From: Vibrio neptunius
Lineage (GTDB): Bacteria > Pseudomonadota > Gammaproteobacteria > Enterobacterales > Vibrionaceae
Direction: 5' to 3'
Assembly (NCBI GenBank): GCA_019339365.1
Contig: CP079860.1
Location: 1,674,001 to 1,738,000 of the forward strand
DNA length: 64,000 nt
In this document: in pieces, positions 1-8,117 of the stretch
Layout: every line of letters begins with the position of its first letter
Numbering within the stretch: the first letter of the stretch is position 1
Made by a program: the position numbers and the translations under genes
The notes under the pieces: model-generated
Database searches by the model: none
Told to the model about the DNA's origin: nothing
What the model saw: the letters and a program-made list of their open reading frames with translations, nothing else

Positions 1-31
1 CTTTATACGTATAATTTATGAGATAGTACTA

Positions 32-469
32 ATGTCTGACGAAAATCAAACAGAACAACCCAAAGTAGATCTTTCTACGGTTTCAGCAGAACTTCGCCAA
101 GTGATCGAATTCGACGAAGTGCCTGAGGCAATGCACTTAATGGTGACATCAATTCATGAAGTGTCTGAAGAAGCGGTTCGTGAAGCTTGGGATGAGTTAC
201 CAAAAAGTGCTCAAAATGTTCTCGATAGCTTTGAGCAGTTTCATGCTCTGATCTCGGTGAGTCAGGCGTTCGCAGGCCTTAATGTTATGGAAGAGTTCCC
301 TACCCTTAACCTGCCTAAAGACATGACCGATGAACAGAAAGAAGAATACCGTGCGGAGCTGCTAGACCAAGTTCTTCACAACTGTGTCAAAGATATGGTG
401 AAGCAGATTAAGAAAGCGCGTCGCGACCCCGTCCTTAAACGTGACTTCACTGACGTATTCGTCAAATAA
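32..469 (+). CDS. Conserved hypothetical protein, probable DUF3069 family
   Basis: This 145-residue soluble, acidic protein has no signal peptide or membrane segment. It is predicted to be largely helical, with a basic end (KQIKKARRD near residues 124-132). From memory it resembles the DUF3069 family conserved in vibrios, whose function is unknown; I cannot confirm this without a search. The ATG at 32 is preceded by a weak ribosome site (GAGATAG at 20-26). A short hairpin followed by a T-run lies just after the stop, so it looks like a single-gene unit. It is convergent with the modC end of the molybdate operon. Confidence 0.75.
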   Translation: MSDENQTEQPKVDLSTVSAELRQVIEFDEVPEAMHLMVTSIHEVSEEAVREAWDELPKSAQNVLDSFEQFHALISVSQAFAGLNVMEEFPTLNLPKDMTDEQKEEYRAELLDQVLHNCVKDMVKQIKKARRDPVLKRDFTDVFVK

Positions 470-484
470 ACCACAGTGAATCAG

Positions 485-508
485 CGCCGTAATATGCGGC
501 GTTTTTTT
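485..508 (+). terminator. Rho-independent terminator
   Basis: Stem CGCCG/CGGCG (485-489 with 497-501) around a 7-base loop is followed by seven T residues. It closes the upstream small gene. Confidence 0.7.
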
Positions 509-1613
509 AATGGCTCAATACCACATCTCTTTGGGTTACACTTACCCCTTTGATTTGTGCATAGACTTCCATCCCTTCTTGGAGTTCTAGCTCGTCCTTA
601 GCCCAAGCGGTGATCGTCGCCCATAAATAGCAGTTTGCGCTGAGTTCTAATTTAACTGATACGCTCTGCCGATTTGTGCCTTGAGAATGGCTTTGGATTT
701 GAGCAATCTTCGCTTGGAGAATATTCCGAATTGAACTTTTTTCAGGCTTATCCAAGGCGATCGACACGTCACTCGCTCTCACCTGTAGTCTCACTTTCGC
801 TTCTGGCGCAATTTCTAAACGCTGCACCCAAATACACACATTATCCGCCAATTTCACTTTAGACAGTGCATAGTTTGTGTTGTGGTGAACAACCGTCGCT
901 TCAAACAACGAGCTTTGGCCCGAGAAGGATTGCCATGGCCTCATAGCTCTAGATGACCAAACATCTTCTAGGCTACCTGAAGTTACCACTTTGCCATCAT
1001 CGATAACAACAATGTGGTTTGCCAAGCGCACGACCTCATTGAGGCTATGCGAAACATAAATGATGGGAGTTTCAATCTCACTGGCAAGCTGCTCTAAAAA
1101 TGGCAATACTTCGCGCTTGCGTGGAATATCTAGCGATGCCAGTGGCTCATCCATCAAAAGTATTTCTGGTTTGGAAAGTAGTGCTCGACCGATTGCTACG
1201 CGTTGTTTCTCTCCCCCAGAGAGCTGTATCGGGTATCGTTTAAGAAGAGGTTCTAGCGCCAGTAATTTGATTACCTTGTCAAAATGCTTTTGATCCAATT
1301 CACGCACACCATACAAAAGATTACCTTTGACCCGATAGTGCGGGAATAACCTCGATTCCTGAAAAACGTAACCTACGCGGCGTTTATGGGCAGAAACGTT
1401 TATTTTTGATTGCGAGCTATAAAGAGGTTTGCCTGAAACAGTAATCTCACCTTCATCAGGTGTTCTCAAGCCTGCAATCACGTCGATAAGTGAAGTTTTA
1501 CCTGCTCCGGAGCGACCAAAAATAGCGGTAATGCCTTTTTCTGGCACCGACACATCGATGTCAAACTTCTGCTCGCCTAATGTTTGCTTGAACTGAATTC
1601 GAATATCACTCAT
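507..1613 (-). CDS. modC: Molybdate ABC transporter ATP-binding protein ModC
   Basis: This is the ATPase of the high-affinity molybdate importer, acting on the inner face of the cytoplasmic membrane with ModB and ModA. The 368-residue product has Walker A GRSGAGKT at residues 33-40, the signature LSGGEKQR, Walker B ILLMDEP and the switch histidine in YVSHS. A C-terminal molybdate-binding TOBE domain ends near VYAQIKGVSV. A longer reading from 1703 is possible but would run through modB. The ATG at 1613 forms an ATGA overlap with the modB stop, indicating translational coupling, and gives the normal ModC length (about 350 residues). It is last in the cobQ-modABC run. Confidence 0.95.
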   Translation of the reverse strand: MSDIRIQFKQTLGEQKFDIDVSVPEKGITAIFGRSGAGKTSLIDVIAGLRTPDEGEITVSGKPLYSSQSKINVSAHKRRVGYVFQESRLFPHYRVKGNLLYGVRELDQKHFDKVIKLLALEPLLKRYPIQLSGGEKQRVAIGRALLSKPEILLMDEPLASLDIPRKREVLPFLEQLASEIETPIIYVSHSLNEVVRLANHIVVIDDGKVVTSGSLEDVWSSRAMRPWQSFSGQSSLFEATVVHHNTNYALSKVKLADNVCIWVQRLEIAPEAKVRLQVRASDVSIALDKPEKSSIRNILQAKIAQIQSHSQGTNRQSVSVKLELSANCYLWATITAWAKDELELQEGMEVYAQIKGVSVTQRDVVLSH

Positions 1614-2302
1614 CGCTGTGTCCCCAATCTCTTCGCACAATGACGAGTCAGGACTTCTGAACCAAGTAATGAGGCTAAGGCAATGACAATGGATATAATG
1701 CATAAACGCATCGTTTCAAGCTCTGCGCCCGGAGTTTCAATGAAGGTGAACATAGCTAAAGGAATGGTCTGCGTTTCACCTGGAATATTCGACACAAAGC
1801 TGATTGTTGCTCCGAACTCACCAAGGCTACGTGCGAATGAAAGCATCGTCCCTGTGATGATTCCTGGAATTGTCAGCGGTATTGTGATGGTAAAGAATAT
1901 TTTAAGCGGAGAGGCACCAAGGGTCGCGGCTGCTTGCTCAAGTTTAGGATCCACATTCTCTAAGCTGAGGCGAATTGAGCGAACCATCAAAGGTAGAGCA
2001 ACGATCACGCACGCAAGTACAGCCCCTTTCCAGTTAAAAGAGAAGACCAATCCGAAATATTCATATAACCATTGGCCAATAAAGCCTTGGCGTCCCATTG
2101 AAATGAGGAGTAAATAACCAATAACGACAGGAGGAAGTACCAAAGGAAGGTGAATTAAGCTGTCGAGCCAGCTTTTACCGACAAACTGCTTTTTAGCCAG
2201 CAGCCAACCAAATCCGATCCCGATAGGAATCAGCCAACAGATAGTATAAAACGCAACTTTCAGGCTAAGCAGTAGCGCCTGATATTCGTAATCAGAAAGC
2301 AA
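1610..2302 (-). CDS. modB: Molybdate ABC transporter permease ModB
   Basis: This is the membrane channel subunit of the molybdate importer. The 230-residue protein has about five hydrophobic segments and the permease EAA loop (EQAAATLGAS...IPLTIPG) that docks onto ModC. Length and N-terminus (MLSDYEYQALLLSLKV) match the E. coli ModB pattern (229 residues). It starts 11 bp after the modA stop, and its TGA overlaps the modC ATG by 4 bp. The three mod genes are clearly co-transcribed. Confidence 0.95.
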   Translation of the reverse strand: MLSDYEYQALLLSLKVAFYTICWLIPIGIGFGWLLAKKQFVGKSWLDSLIHLPLVLPPVVIGYLLLISMGRQGFIGQWLYEYFGLVFSFNWKGAVLACVIVALPLMVRSIRLSLENVDPKLEQAAATLGASPLKIFFTITIPLTIPGIITGTMLSFARSLGEFGATISFVSNIPGETQTIPLAMFTFIETPGAELETMRLCIISIVIALASLLGSEVLTRHCAKRLGTQR

Positions 2303-2313
2303 TGAAGATAATC

Positions 2314-3060
2314 CTAGTTAAATCCGTTTTGTTTAAACACTGACTGAGCTTGGGCGCTTTCTATAAAGGCAGCAAAGTCCTTGGTGGTTTGCTTGTCGTT
2401 CAGCTTTGCCATAGGGTACGTAATAGCCGTGTGGCTCGAAGCCGGAAACGTACCAATGACTTTTACTTTATCACTCACTAGCGCGTCCGTCTTATAAACA
2501 ATCCCAAGTGGCGTTTCGCCACGTTCAACTAAAGTAAGGGCGACTCTTACATTGTTTACGGGGGCGAGTTGCTCATTCAAGCCACTCCACAAGCCAAGCG
2601 ACTCAAGGGCTTCTTTGGCATACATTCCTGCAGGAACGGCATTGGTTTGACCAATCGCTAGTCTTTGACCTGATAAGCGCTTTGACCATTGTTCTCGGCT
2701 CTCTAACTCCAGTGGTGCTGCATCGGTCTTAGGTGAGATCACGACTAACTGATTATGAGCAATTTTTGTGACGGCGTCACTATTAATCACACCTTGCTGA
2801 ACTAGATAATCAGTCCATTTAGTATTGGCTGATATATAGAGATCAGCAGGTGCTCCACTCAATATTTGCCGAGCAAGGGAAGAAGAACCCGCGAATACAG
2901 GCGTTACCTTTACGCCTGTTTCTGCTTGGTATTTTTCAGCTAACGTTTTAATCACATTGGTCATAGAAGACGCAGCATAAACGTTAACTGAGGCATGAAC
3001 TGTCGCAGAGAAAATGAGAGTCAAAAAGGTGCAAAAGAGTCGCTGAGTAAAAAATTTCAT
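2314..3060 (-). CDS. modA: Molybdate-binding periplasmic protein ModA
   Basis: This is the substrate-binding protein that captures molybdate (or tungstate) in the periplasm. I choose the ATG at 3060 because the product then begins with a typical signal peptide (MKFFTQRLF...ATVHA, cleavage near residue 23); a longer reading frame upstream lies inside cobQ and lacks a leader. The 248-residue protein shows family blocks VYAASSMT near the mature N-terminus and GAPADLYISAN. It begins only 5 bp after the cobQ stop, so it has no promoter of its own in the usual place. Confidence 0.94.
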   Translation of the reverse strand: MKFFTQRLFCTFLTLIFSATVHASVNVYAASSMTNVIKTLAEKYQAETGVKVTPVFAGSSSLARQILSGAPADLYISANTKWTDYLVQQGVINSDAVTKIAHNQLVVISPKTDAAPLELESREQWSKRLSGQRLAIGQTNAVPAGMYAKEALESLGLWSGLNEQLAPVNNVRVALTLVERGETPLGIVYKTDALVSDKVKVIGTFPASSHTAITYPMAKLNDKQTTKDFAAFIESAQAQSVFKQNGFN

Positions 3061-3065
3061 CAATA

Positions 3066-4529
3066 TCAGGTATAAAGTTCCGGCCAGATTAAGTCTAGCT
3101 TCATGTGTTGTTCGACAGCATCGGCTATTCGGTTGATTGCATTTTCTTGATTCTGTTGATGGTCGATAGAAGCAATGCTTTCCGCCCCCGCCCAACGACA
3201 AATCAATGCTAACGCTTGTGGGGTATCCAAAATACCATGTAAATAAGTCCCAAAGATTTGATTACAGTCACTGATAGCACCATCTGATGGACCGGATTCT
3301 AAGGAGACTGGAGAGTTGCCATTCCCTAATGTTCTACCGACATGAATTTCATACCCTTTCACTGGTGCAGTTTGATTATTCAACTCCAACACTCCGGATA
3401 CGTTTGTCAGTGCTTTTTCTTTGGTTAACTCTGTGGAAACCGATAAATAATCGAGGCCTTGTGATTCACCAGCAACGCTTTCTACGCCTAAAGGATCGCT
3501 AATATGACGTCCTAACATCTGGTACCCGCCACAAATTCCCATCACCTTCCCACCTAATCTTAAATGTCGGGCGATATCTTTATCCCAACCTTGGCTACGT
3601 AAATAGTCGAGATCGGCTCTCACAGATTTGGTGCCTGGTAGAATTATCAAATCTGCTTTATCAAGCTTTTCACCTTTACCTACATAGCGAAAGTTAATGT
3701 CTGGATTTTGCCTTAGCACATCAAAATCGGTGTGATTGCTGATTCGGGTGAGTACGGGGACAACGACGTTTAGCTTGGCTGACTCACCAGTATGTTGTTG
3801 ATTATTGATGGCATCCTCTGCTTCAAGGTCAAATCCGTGAAGATAAGGCAACACCCCCAAAACTGGTTTACCTGTTCTTTCTTCAAGCCAATCCAACCCC
3901 GATTGAAGTAGTGAAATATCACCGCGGAACCGGTTGATAACAAATCCCACGACTCGCTCTTGCTCTGATTTGGTCAAAAGGTCCAGTGTACCGACTAGAT
4001 GAGCAAACACACCTCCTCGGTCTATATCAGCGATTATAATAACGGGTACATCAGCCTCTTCAGCAAATCCCATATTGGCAATGTCATTCTCGCGTAAGTT
4101 AATTTCCGCTGGACTACCGGCTCCCTCGATCATGACAGATTCAAATTGCTCTTGGAGTATTGAAAAAGACTCAAGTACGGTAGGTAAAGCGATTTGCTTG
4201 TAGTTTTGATATCCCACCGCTTCCATGTTACTGAGAGCTTTGCCTTGCAGGATTACCTGAGCCCCAGTATCCGAATTGGGTTTAAGTAGGACTGGATTCA
4301 TATGTACCGTAGTTTCAACATTCGCGGCACTGGCTTGTACTGCTTGAGCACGACCAATTTCACCGCCATCTAATGTGACCGCACTGTTGAGCGCCATATT
4401 TTGCGGCTTAAAAGGCGCCACCTTTACCCCTTTTCTTGCCAATACACGGCATAACGCTGCCACTAATACGCTCTTACCGGCATCGGACGTTGTACCCTGA
4501 ATCATTAAGGCTTTTAATGCTGATTGCAT
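3066..4529 (-). CDS. cobQ: Cobyric acid synthase CobQ/CbiP
   Basis: This glutamine-dependent enzyme amidates four side chains of adenosylcobyrinic a,c-diamide in cobalamin synthesis. The 487-residue protein has an N-terminal P-loop-like amidoligase domain ([11 protein letters not shown] near residue 10). Its C-terminal type-I glutamine amidotransferase domain has nucleophile Cys333 in GICGGYQ and His431 in TYLHG. It is the only cobalamin gene in the window. It leads the run cobQ-modA-modB-modC with gaps of 5, 11 and -4 bp, so molybdate uptake is probably read from the cobQ promoter. No cobalamin riboswitch was recognised in the 165 bp upstream. Confidence 0.95.
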   Translation of the reverse strand: MQSALKALMIQGTTSDAGKSVLVAALCRVLARKGVKVAPFKPQNMALNSAVTLDGGEIGRAQAVQASAANVETTVHMNPVLLKPNSDTGAQVILQGKALSNMEAVGYQNYKQIALPTVLESFSILQEQFESVMIEGAGSPAEINLRENDIANMGFAEEADVPVIIIADIDRGGVFAHLVGTLDLLTKSEQERVVGFVINRFRGDISLLQSGLDWLEERTGKPVLGVLPYLHGFDLEAEDAINNQQHTGESAKLNVVVPVLTRISNHTDFDVLRQNPDINFRYVGKGEKLDKADLIILPGTKSVRADLDYLRSQGWDKDIARHLRLGGKVMGICGGYQMLGRHISDPLGVESVAGESQGLDYLSVSTELTKEKALTNVSGVLELNNQTAPVKGYEIHVGRTLGNGNSPVSLESGPSDGAISDCNQIFGTYLHGILDTPQALALICRWAGAESIASIDHQQNQENAINRIADAVEQHMKLDLIWPELYT

Positions 4530-4607
4530 AATCTACTAATTTTGCGAGTCTTTTTGCGGTGTGTCCTAATCATAGCCTCTTTCGTTTAGTTGACTCAATA
4601 ATGAATC

Positions 4608-4621
4608 GAACATGAATGTTC
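4608..4621. promoter_or_regulatory. Perfect palindrome in the cobQ / OB-fold intergenic region
   Basis: GAACAT-GA-ATGTTC is a perfect 6+2+6 dyad located between the divergent cobQ and 4695 genes. It sits just downstream of a possible -35 (TTGACT at 4590-4595). It has the form of a dimeric regulator site, but I cannot assign the protein. Confidence 0.35.
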
Positions 4622-4694
4622 TCCTCAGAGGTTATTCAAAATAGCAATGGTGTAATAGCACCATCAACAACGCACTATCTTAAAAGGAAACAAC

Positions 4695-5063
4695 ATGAAA
4701 AAAGTGATTTTGACGACCGCGGCAGCCCTAGTTCTTTTGCCGACTCTAGTACTTGCAAAAGAAGACCACTCAACGTCAGGGATTCAATTTAATGGTCCTG
4801 TTGACCTGACTACCGTCGACACTCTACTTGCGGATAGCAACATGTTTACTGAAAAAAACGTCGTAATCGACGGAAACATTGTTCGTCAAATTAAAGGCGA
4901 TACGTTCGTATTCTCTGATGGAAAAAGCGAAATTCAAATTGAAATCGACAACAAGGTTCATTTAAACCAAGCGATTGATGCTACGACCAACCTACGTATT
5001 TTTGGCGAGTTTGAAGGTGGAAATACACCAGAAATTGAAGTCGATCGTATTCAACTACTTTAA
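4695..5063 (+). CDS. Exported OB-fold stress protein, YgiW/YdeI (BOF) family
   Basis: This 122-residue protein has a cleavable signal peptide (MKKVILTTAAALVLLPTLVLA) and a single bacterial OB-fold domain: GPVDLTTVDTLL, then KNVVIDGNIV, ending in GNTPEIEVDRIQ. Relatives (YgiW, YdeI, VisP) are small periplasmic proteins linked to envelope and peptide/oxidative stress tolerance; some bind peptidoglycan sugars. A good ribosome site (AAAAGGAAAC) precedes the ATG. In many bacteria such genes sit next to a QseBC or CarRS two-component pair. Here the next gene is an outer-membrane barrel instead, separated by a terminator. Confidence 0.85.
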   Translation: MKKVILTTAAALVLLPTLVLAKEDHSTSGIQFNGPVDLTTVDTLLADSNMFTEKNVVIDGNIVRQIKGDTFVFSDGKSEIQIEIDNKVHLNQAIDATTNLRIFGEFEGGNTPEIEVDRIQLL

Positions 5064-5099
5064 ATTTAAAGCAATTGTATTCCCACTGCGCTAGTATTT

Positions 5100-5124
5100 G
5101 GCTTGCTTATTGCAAGCCTTTTTT
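5100..5124 (+). terminator. Rho-independent terminator after the OB-fold gene
   Basis: Stem GGCTTGC/GCAAGCC (5100-5106 with 5112-5118) with a 5-base loop is followed by TTTTTT. It separates the OB-fold gene from the barrel gene 37 bp downstream. Confidence 0.75.
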
Positions 5125-5160
5125 ATAGTCAAAAACTTGATGCTAGTCGGAGTACTACCT

Positions 5161-5679
5161 TTGAAAAAGATCATCCTAACCAGTGCACTCGTTTGTACTG
5201 GTTTCGCTGGCGCGGTCAATGCGAACAACTTTAACTATAACTTCTTTGAAGTACGCACAGCGGTGAACCCTGAAATGAGCGGCGTTGAATTCAGTACACT
5301 GTTCACTGATAACTCTCATTTTATTCTGAGAGCAGATACGCAGTTTGACAAAGACTACGATTTGGCAGGCGGTATCGGGTTCAATGGACCAATGAGTCAG
5401 TTTGCTGACGTCTATGGTCAATTACTTGTCCACCAGACCAAATATACCAAAGAAGCGGGTGGCGAGTCTGATACTGTGGCTGAAGTAAACATAGGTGTGC
5501 GTATGTGGCTCGCTGATCAGATTGAAGCGACGGGTAGAATTGGCCGTAATGACGACAGTTCAGTCTTTCACGCGGGTGTACGTTTTCACTCAACCGATCA
5601 GTTGTCTCTTTCTGCAGAAACTCGCAACAATGGTTTGTATGGCCCACAAGTGACGATGTCTGTTCGTTTCCAATACTGA
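5161..5679 (+). CDS. Small outer-membrane beta-barrel protein, function unknown
   Basis: This 172-residue protein has a signal peptide (MKKIILTSALVCTGFAGAVNA, cleavage after residue 21). Alternating hydrophobic strands and a C-terminal Tyr (SVRFQY) match the signal for outer-membrane barrel insertion. I choose the TTG at 5161: it has GGAG at 5149-5152 with an 8-base spacer and begins exactly at the signal peptide. The ATG further upstream (5098) lies in the preceding terminator. No enzymatic motif is visible; it resembles generic vibrio porin-like or OmpA-like barrels. Confidence 0.7.
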   Translation: MKKIILTSALVCTGFAGAVNANNFNYNFFEVRTAVNPEMSGVEFSTLFTDNSHFILRADTQFDKDYDLAGGIGFNGPMSQFADVYGQLLVHQTKYTKEAGGESDTVAEVNIGVRMWLADQIEATGRIGRNDDSSVFHAGVRFHSTDQLSLSAETRNNGLYGPQVTMSVRFQY

Positions 5680-5688
5680 TTAGACGCG

Positions 5689-5727
5689 CAAAAAAGAGCC
5701 CGGCCATTTGAAATGCCGGGCTCTCTT
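5689..5727. terminator. Bidirectional terminator between barrel gene and fruR
   Basis: A strong stem GAGCCCGGC/GCCGGGCTC (5696-5704 with 5715-5723) has an A-run on its left and T-rich sequence on its right, so it can serve both convergent genes. Confidence 0.8.
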
Positions 5728-6707
5728 TATTGCCTTACTATGATTTTTCTTGGCACCAGCTCTACACCTGGTTGATATCGCTTGGCCGCCGCATTTAATG
5801 CCAACGCAAGTGCGCTATCTGCTATCAGTTCAAATTGTTGAGGTAAAGAATTGATTTTTACCGGCAGGAAATCCAGCAGCCGATTATCACCAAAAGTCGC
5901 GAGTTTTACTTTAGCCATCACGTCCGGCTGTTCCAACAGAACATCTAATACGCCTTCTAAGAGGGTATAAGAGGTTGTAATGATGGCTTGGGGTATATCG
6001 CCTGCAGCAATCCAGCCTTCGAGGACTTCGCGACCATCTTGACGGTAAAAGTGTGCACCGTAGCCAACAATAGCCTCTATTGGCACTTTTTGGACAACCG
6101 ACCGAAAACCCAACTCTCGCTCTCGCGAAATGTTCAGCTCAGGCAGTGCGCCGATTAGTCCAATTTTAGTTACATTGTCACTTATTATGGACGACGTTAG
6201 CTCAAATGCCGCGCCAAAATCTTCACTAATGACACAGGAAAAATGTTCATCATCGAGAGGTCGGTCTATCGCAATGACGGGGGTTCCATTGTTCTGTAGC
6301 TCGCGATAAAAGTCGCTAGCTTCTGGGATTGCACTGGCAACAAATAACGCATCCACCTTGCGGCTAATTAAGGCTTCAACCACATTTTTTTCAGTATCAG
6401 GCTCATCGTCGGAACAGGCGATTAATATTTGATATCCTGCTGCACGAGAGTTTTGTTCAAGCAGTTTCGCCAAACGAGCATAACTGGTGTTTTCCAAATC
6501 AGGGATGACCAAACCAAATGAACGGCTTTGCCCGGCTCTCAATGTACTTGCAGCGAGGTCCGGTCGATAATTGTGTGCTTCAACAACCGCCAAGACTCTC
6601 TTTTGTGTTTTCTCGCTAATTCGATACTTCTGCGCCTTGCCATTAATGACATAGCTCGCTGTCGTCTTCGATACACCTGCCAATTTGGCTATTTCATCAA
6701 GTGTCAT
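5727..6707 (-). CDS. fruR: Fructose operon repressor / catabolite repressor-activator FruR (Cra)
   Basis: This LacI-family regulator of the fructose PTS operon has 326 residues. The N-terminal helix-turn-helix (LDEIAKLAGVSKTTASYVINGK, residues 2-23) is followed by a periplasmic-binding-protein-like sensor domain. Cra proteins are inactivated by fructose 1-phosphate or fructose 1,6-bisphosphate. It is divergent from fruB, with three GCTGAAWCGTTTCAGC-like dyads between them, which supports both identity and autoregulation. A partial CRP-like site (TGTGA-N6-TCAAA at 6724-6739) lies just upstream of its start; that site is weak. Confidence 0.93.
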   Translation of the reverse strand: MTLDEIAKLAGVSKTTASYVINGKAQKYRISEKTQKRVLAVVEAHNYRPDLAASTLRAGQSRSFGLVIPDLENTSYARLAKLLEQNSRAAGYQILIACSDDEPDTEKNVVEALISRKVDALFVASAIPEASDFYRELQNNGTPVIAIDRPLDDEHFSCVISEDFGAAFELTSSIISDNVTKIGLIGALPELNISRERELGFRSVVQKVPIEAIVGYGAHFYRQDGREVLEGWIAAGDIPQAIITTSYTLLEGVLDVLLEQPDVMAKVKLATFGDNRLLDFLPVKINSLPQQFELIADSALALALNAAAKRYQPGVELVPRKIIVRQ

Positions 6708-6778
6708 ATAAGCCTATGTATTCTGTGAATAGGATCAAAAATCCCAAATCATGATCCTTACAATGTTTGCATTATAAA

Positions 6779-6793
6779 CTGAAACGATTCAGC
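6779..6793. promoter_or_regulatory. Cra/FruR operator 1
   Basis: CTGAAACGATTCAGC matches the known Cra consensus (TGAAWCGWTTCA core). It is the first of three sites between fruR and fruB. Confidence 0.8.
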
Positions 6794-6799
6794 ATAAAA

Positions 6800-6815
6800 G
6801 CTGAAAGGATTCAGC
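6800..6815. promoter_or_regulatory. Cra/FruR operator 2
   Basis: GCTGAAAGGATTCAGC differs from the other two sites only at one central base (G for C). It is centred 21-22 bp, about two helical turns, from operator 1, which suits cooperative binding on one face of the DNA. Confidence 0.75.
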
Positions 6816-6905
6816 AAAATGAAATATTTGATAAAGATTTGAATTTTGAATAACACAGCAAGCAAAAGTGCCATATTTTGATTTGCTGAATTTTTTTATC
6901 AATTG

Positions 6906-6921
6906 GCTGAAACGATTCAGC
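6906..6921. promoter_or_regulatory. Cra/FruR operator 3, in the fruB leader
   Basis: GCTGAAACGATTCAGC lies 51 bp before the fruB start codon. It is about 106 bp from operator 2, an arrangement that would allow DNA looping or a roadblock to transcription. Confidence 0.8.
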
Positions 6922-6971
6922 TCTATTATTCAACGCCGTTGAATTGGATAAATAAACCCATTGAGGCGCTT

Positions 6972-8108
6972 ATGCTCAAGCTAACAAAACAAGATATCTC
7001 GCTACAGCAATCCTTCTCGGATAAAAAAGAAGCCATTACCTTTCTCGCTCAATCGCTCACCAACAAGGGGTTGGTAGAAAGCGGTTACGCACAAGGTATG
7101 TTGGACCGTGAAAACCAGAACTCCACATTTCTTGGTAATGGTATCGCGATACCACATGGCACTACTGATACTCGCTCTCTTGTTAAAACCACCGGTGTCT
7201 CAATCGCACACTTTCCGCAGGGTGTGGATTGGGGACAAGGAAATATCGCTTACGTCGCGATTGGGATAGCCGCTAAATCAGACGAGCATCTGGGCATTTT
7301 GAAACAGCTGACCAAGGTGTTATCTGCCGACGGTGTCGAGGCGAAACTAAGAAATGCAAGCAGTGAAGATGAAATCATCGCTCTTCTCACTGGGGAGTTA
7401 CAACTAGAAATCGATTTTGACCCTGCTTTGATTCAGCTTAACTTCCCAGCGAGCGATATGGTTCAAATGTCTGCGGTTGCCGGCGGATTGCTGAAGAATA
7501 CAGGTTGTGTCGGTAGTGAGTTTGTGGCGAGCTTGGTCACGACTCCCCCAACCCACCTTGGAAAGGGTTTATGGCTTGTCAGCTCCAACCGCGCCGTGCG
7601 CCGTAACGGCCTAGCTTTCGTATCAACGGCTAACCACTGCGAATATCAAGGCAAGAGTGTCAAAGCCTTGCTCGCGTTTTCAGCTTGCAACAACAGCCAT
7701 ACACCTCAATTAGAGATCATTAGCCAAGTGGTATTCGAAGGAAAGCAAAGCCTTTTGACGGAAGCCACTACAGACCAGCTGATTGCTTTGTTCAAAACGG
7801 GGGAAATGGCAACTAAAGCGTCAACAGATAGAGGAAATAGTGCGATTTTTGTGATTAGAAATGCGCATGGGTTACATGCTAGGCCGGGCGCAATGCTTGT
7901 TGCCGAAGCCAAAAGATTCGAATCAAACATACAAGTTGCAAATCTTGATGGCGAAGGTTCAGTTGTCAATGCGAAAAGCTTAATGAAAGTCATTGCTCTA
8001 GGTGTGAAAAAGGGCCATCAACTGCAATTCACTGCTGAAGGTCCTGATGCGAACGAGGCGTTGGCCTCCATCGGTGCTGCCATTGAGGCAGGCTTAGGTG
8101 AAAGCTAA
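6972..8108 (+). CDS. fruB: Fructose PTS diphosphoryl transfer protein FruB (EIIA-FPr)
   Basis: FruB passes phosphate from enzyme I to the fructose permease. The 378-residue protein has an N-terminal EIIA-fructose domain with phospho-His62 in AIPHGT, a central linker or pseudo-receiver region, and a C-terminal HPr-like FPr domain with His302 in GLHARP. I choose the ATG at 6972: GAGG at 6963-6966 with a 5-base spacer, and MLKLTKQDI matches the family N-terminus and E. coli length (376). The upstream TTG at 6903 would place an operator inside the gene. It starts the fruB-fruK-fruA operon (gap to fruK 9 bp). Confidence 0.95.
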   Translation: MLKLTKQDISLQQSFSDKKEAITFLAQSLTNKGLVESGYAQGMLDRENQNSTFLGNGIAIPHGTTDTRSLVKTTGVSIAHFPQGVDWGQGNIAYVAIGIAAKSDEHLGILKQLTKVLSADGVEAKLRNASSEDEIIALLTGELQLEIDFDPALIQLNFPASDMVQMSAVAGGLLKNTGCVGSEFVASLVTTPPTHLGKGLWLVSSNRAVRRNGLAFVSTANHCEYQGKSVKALLAFSACNNSHTPQLEIISQVVFEGKQSLLTEATTDQLIALFKTGEMATKASTDRGNSAIFVIRNAHGLHARPGAMLVAEAKRFESNIQVANLDGEGSVVNAKSLMKVIALGVKKGHQLQFTAEGPDANEALASIGAAIEAGLGES

Positions 8109-8117
8109 GGAACCACT

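Noticed and set aside
507..1703. Long N-terminal version of ModC
   Set aside because: The extra 30 residues lie entirely inside modB and have no family homology; the ATGA overlap fixes the start at 1613.
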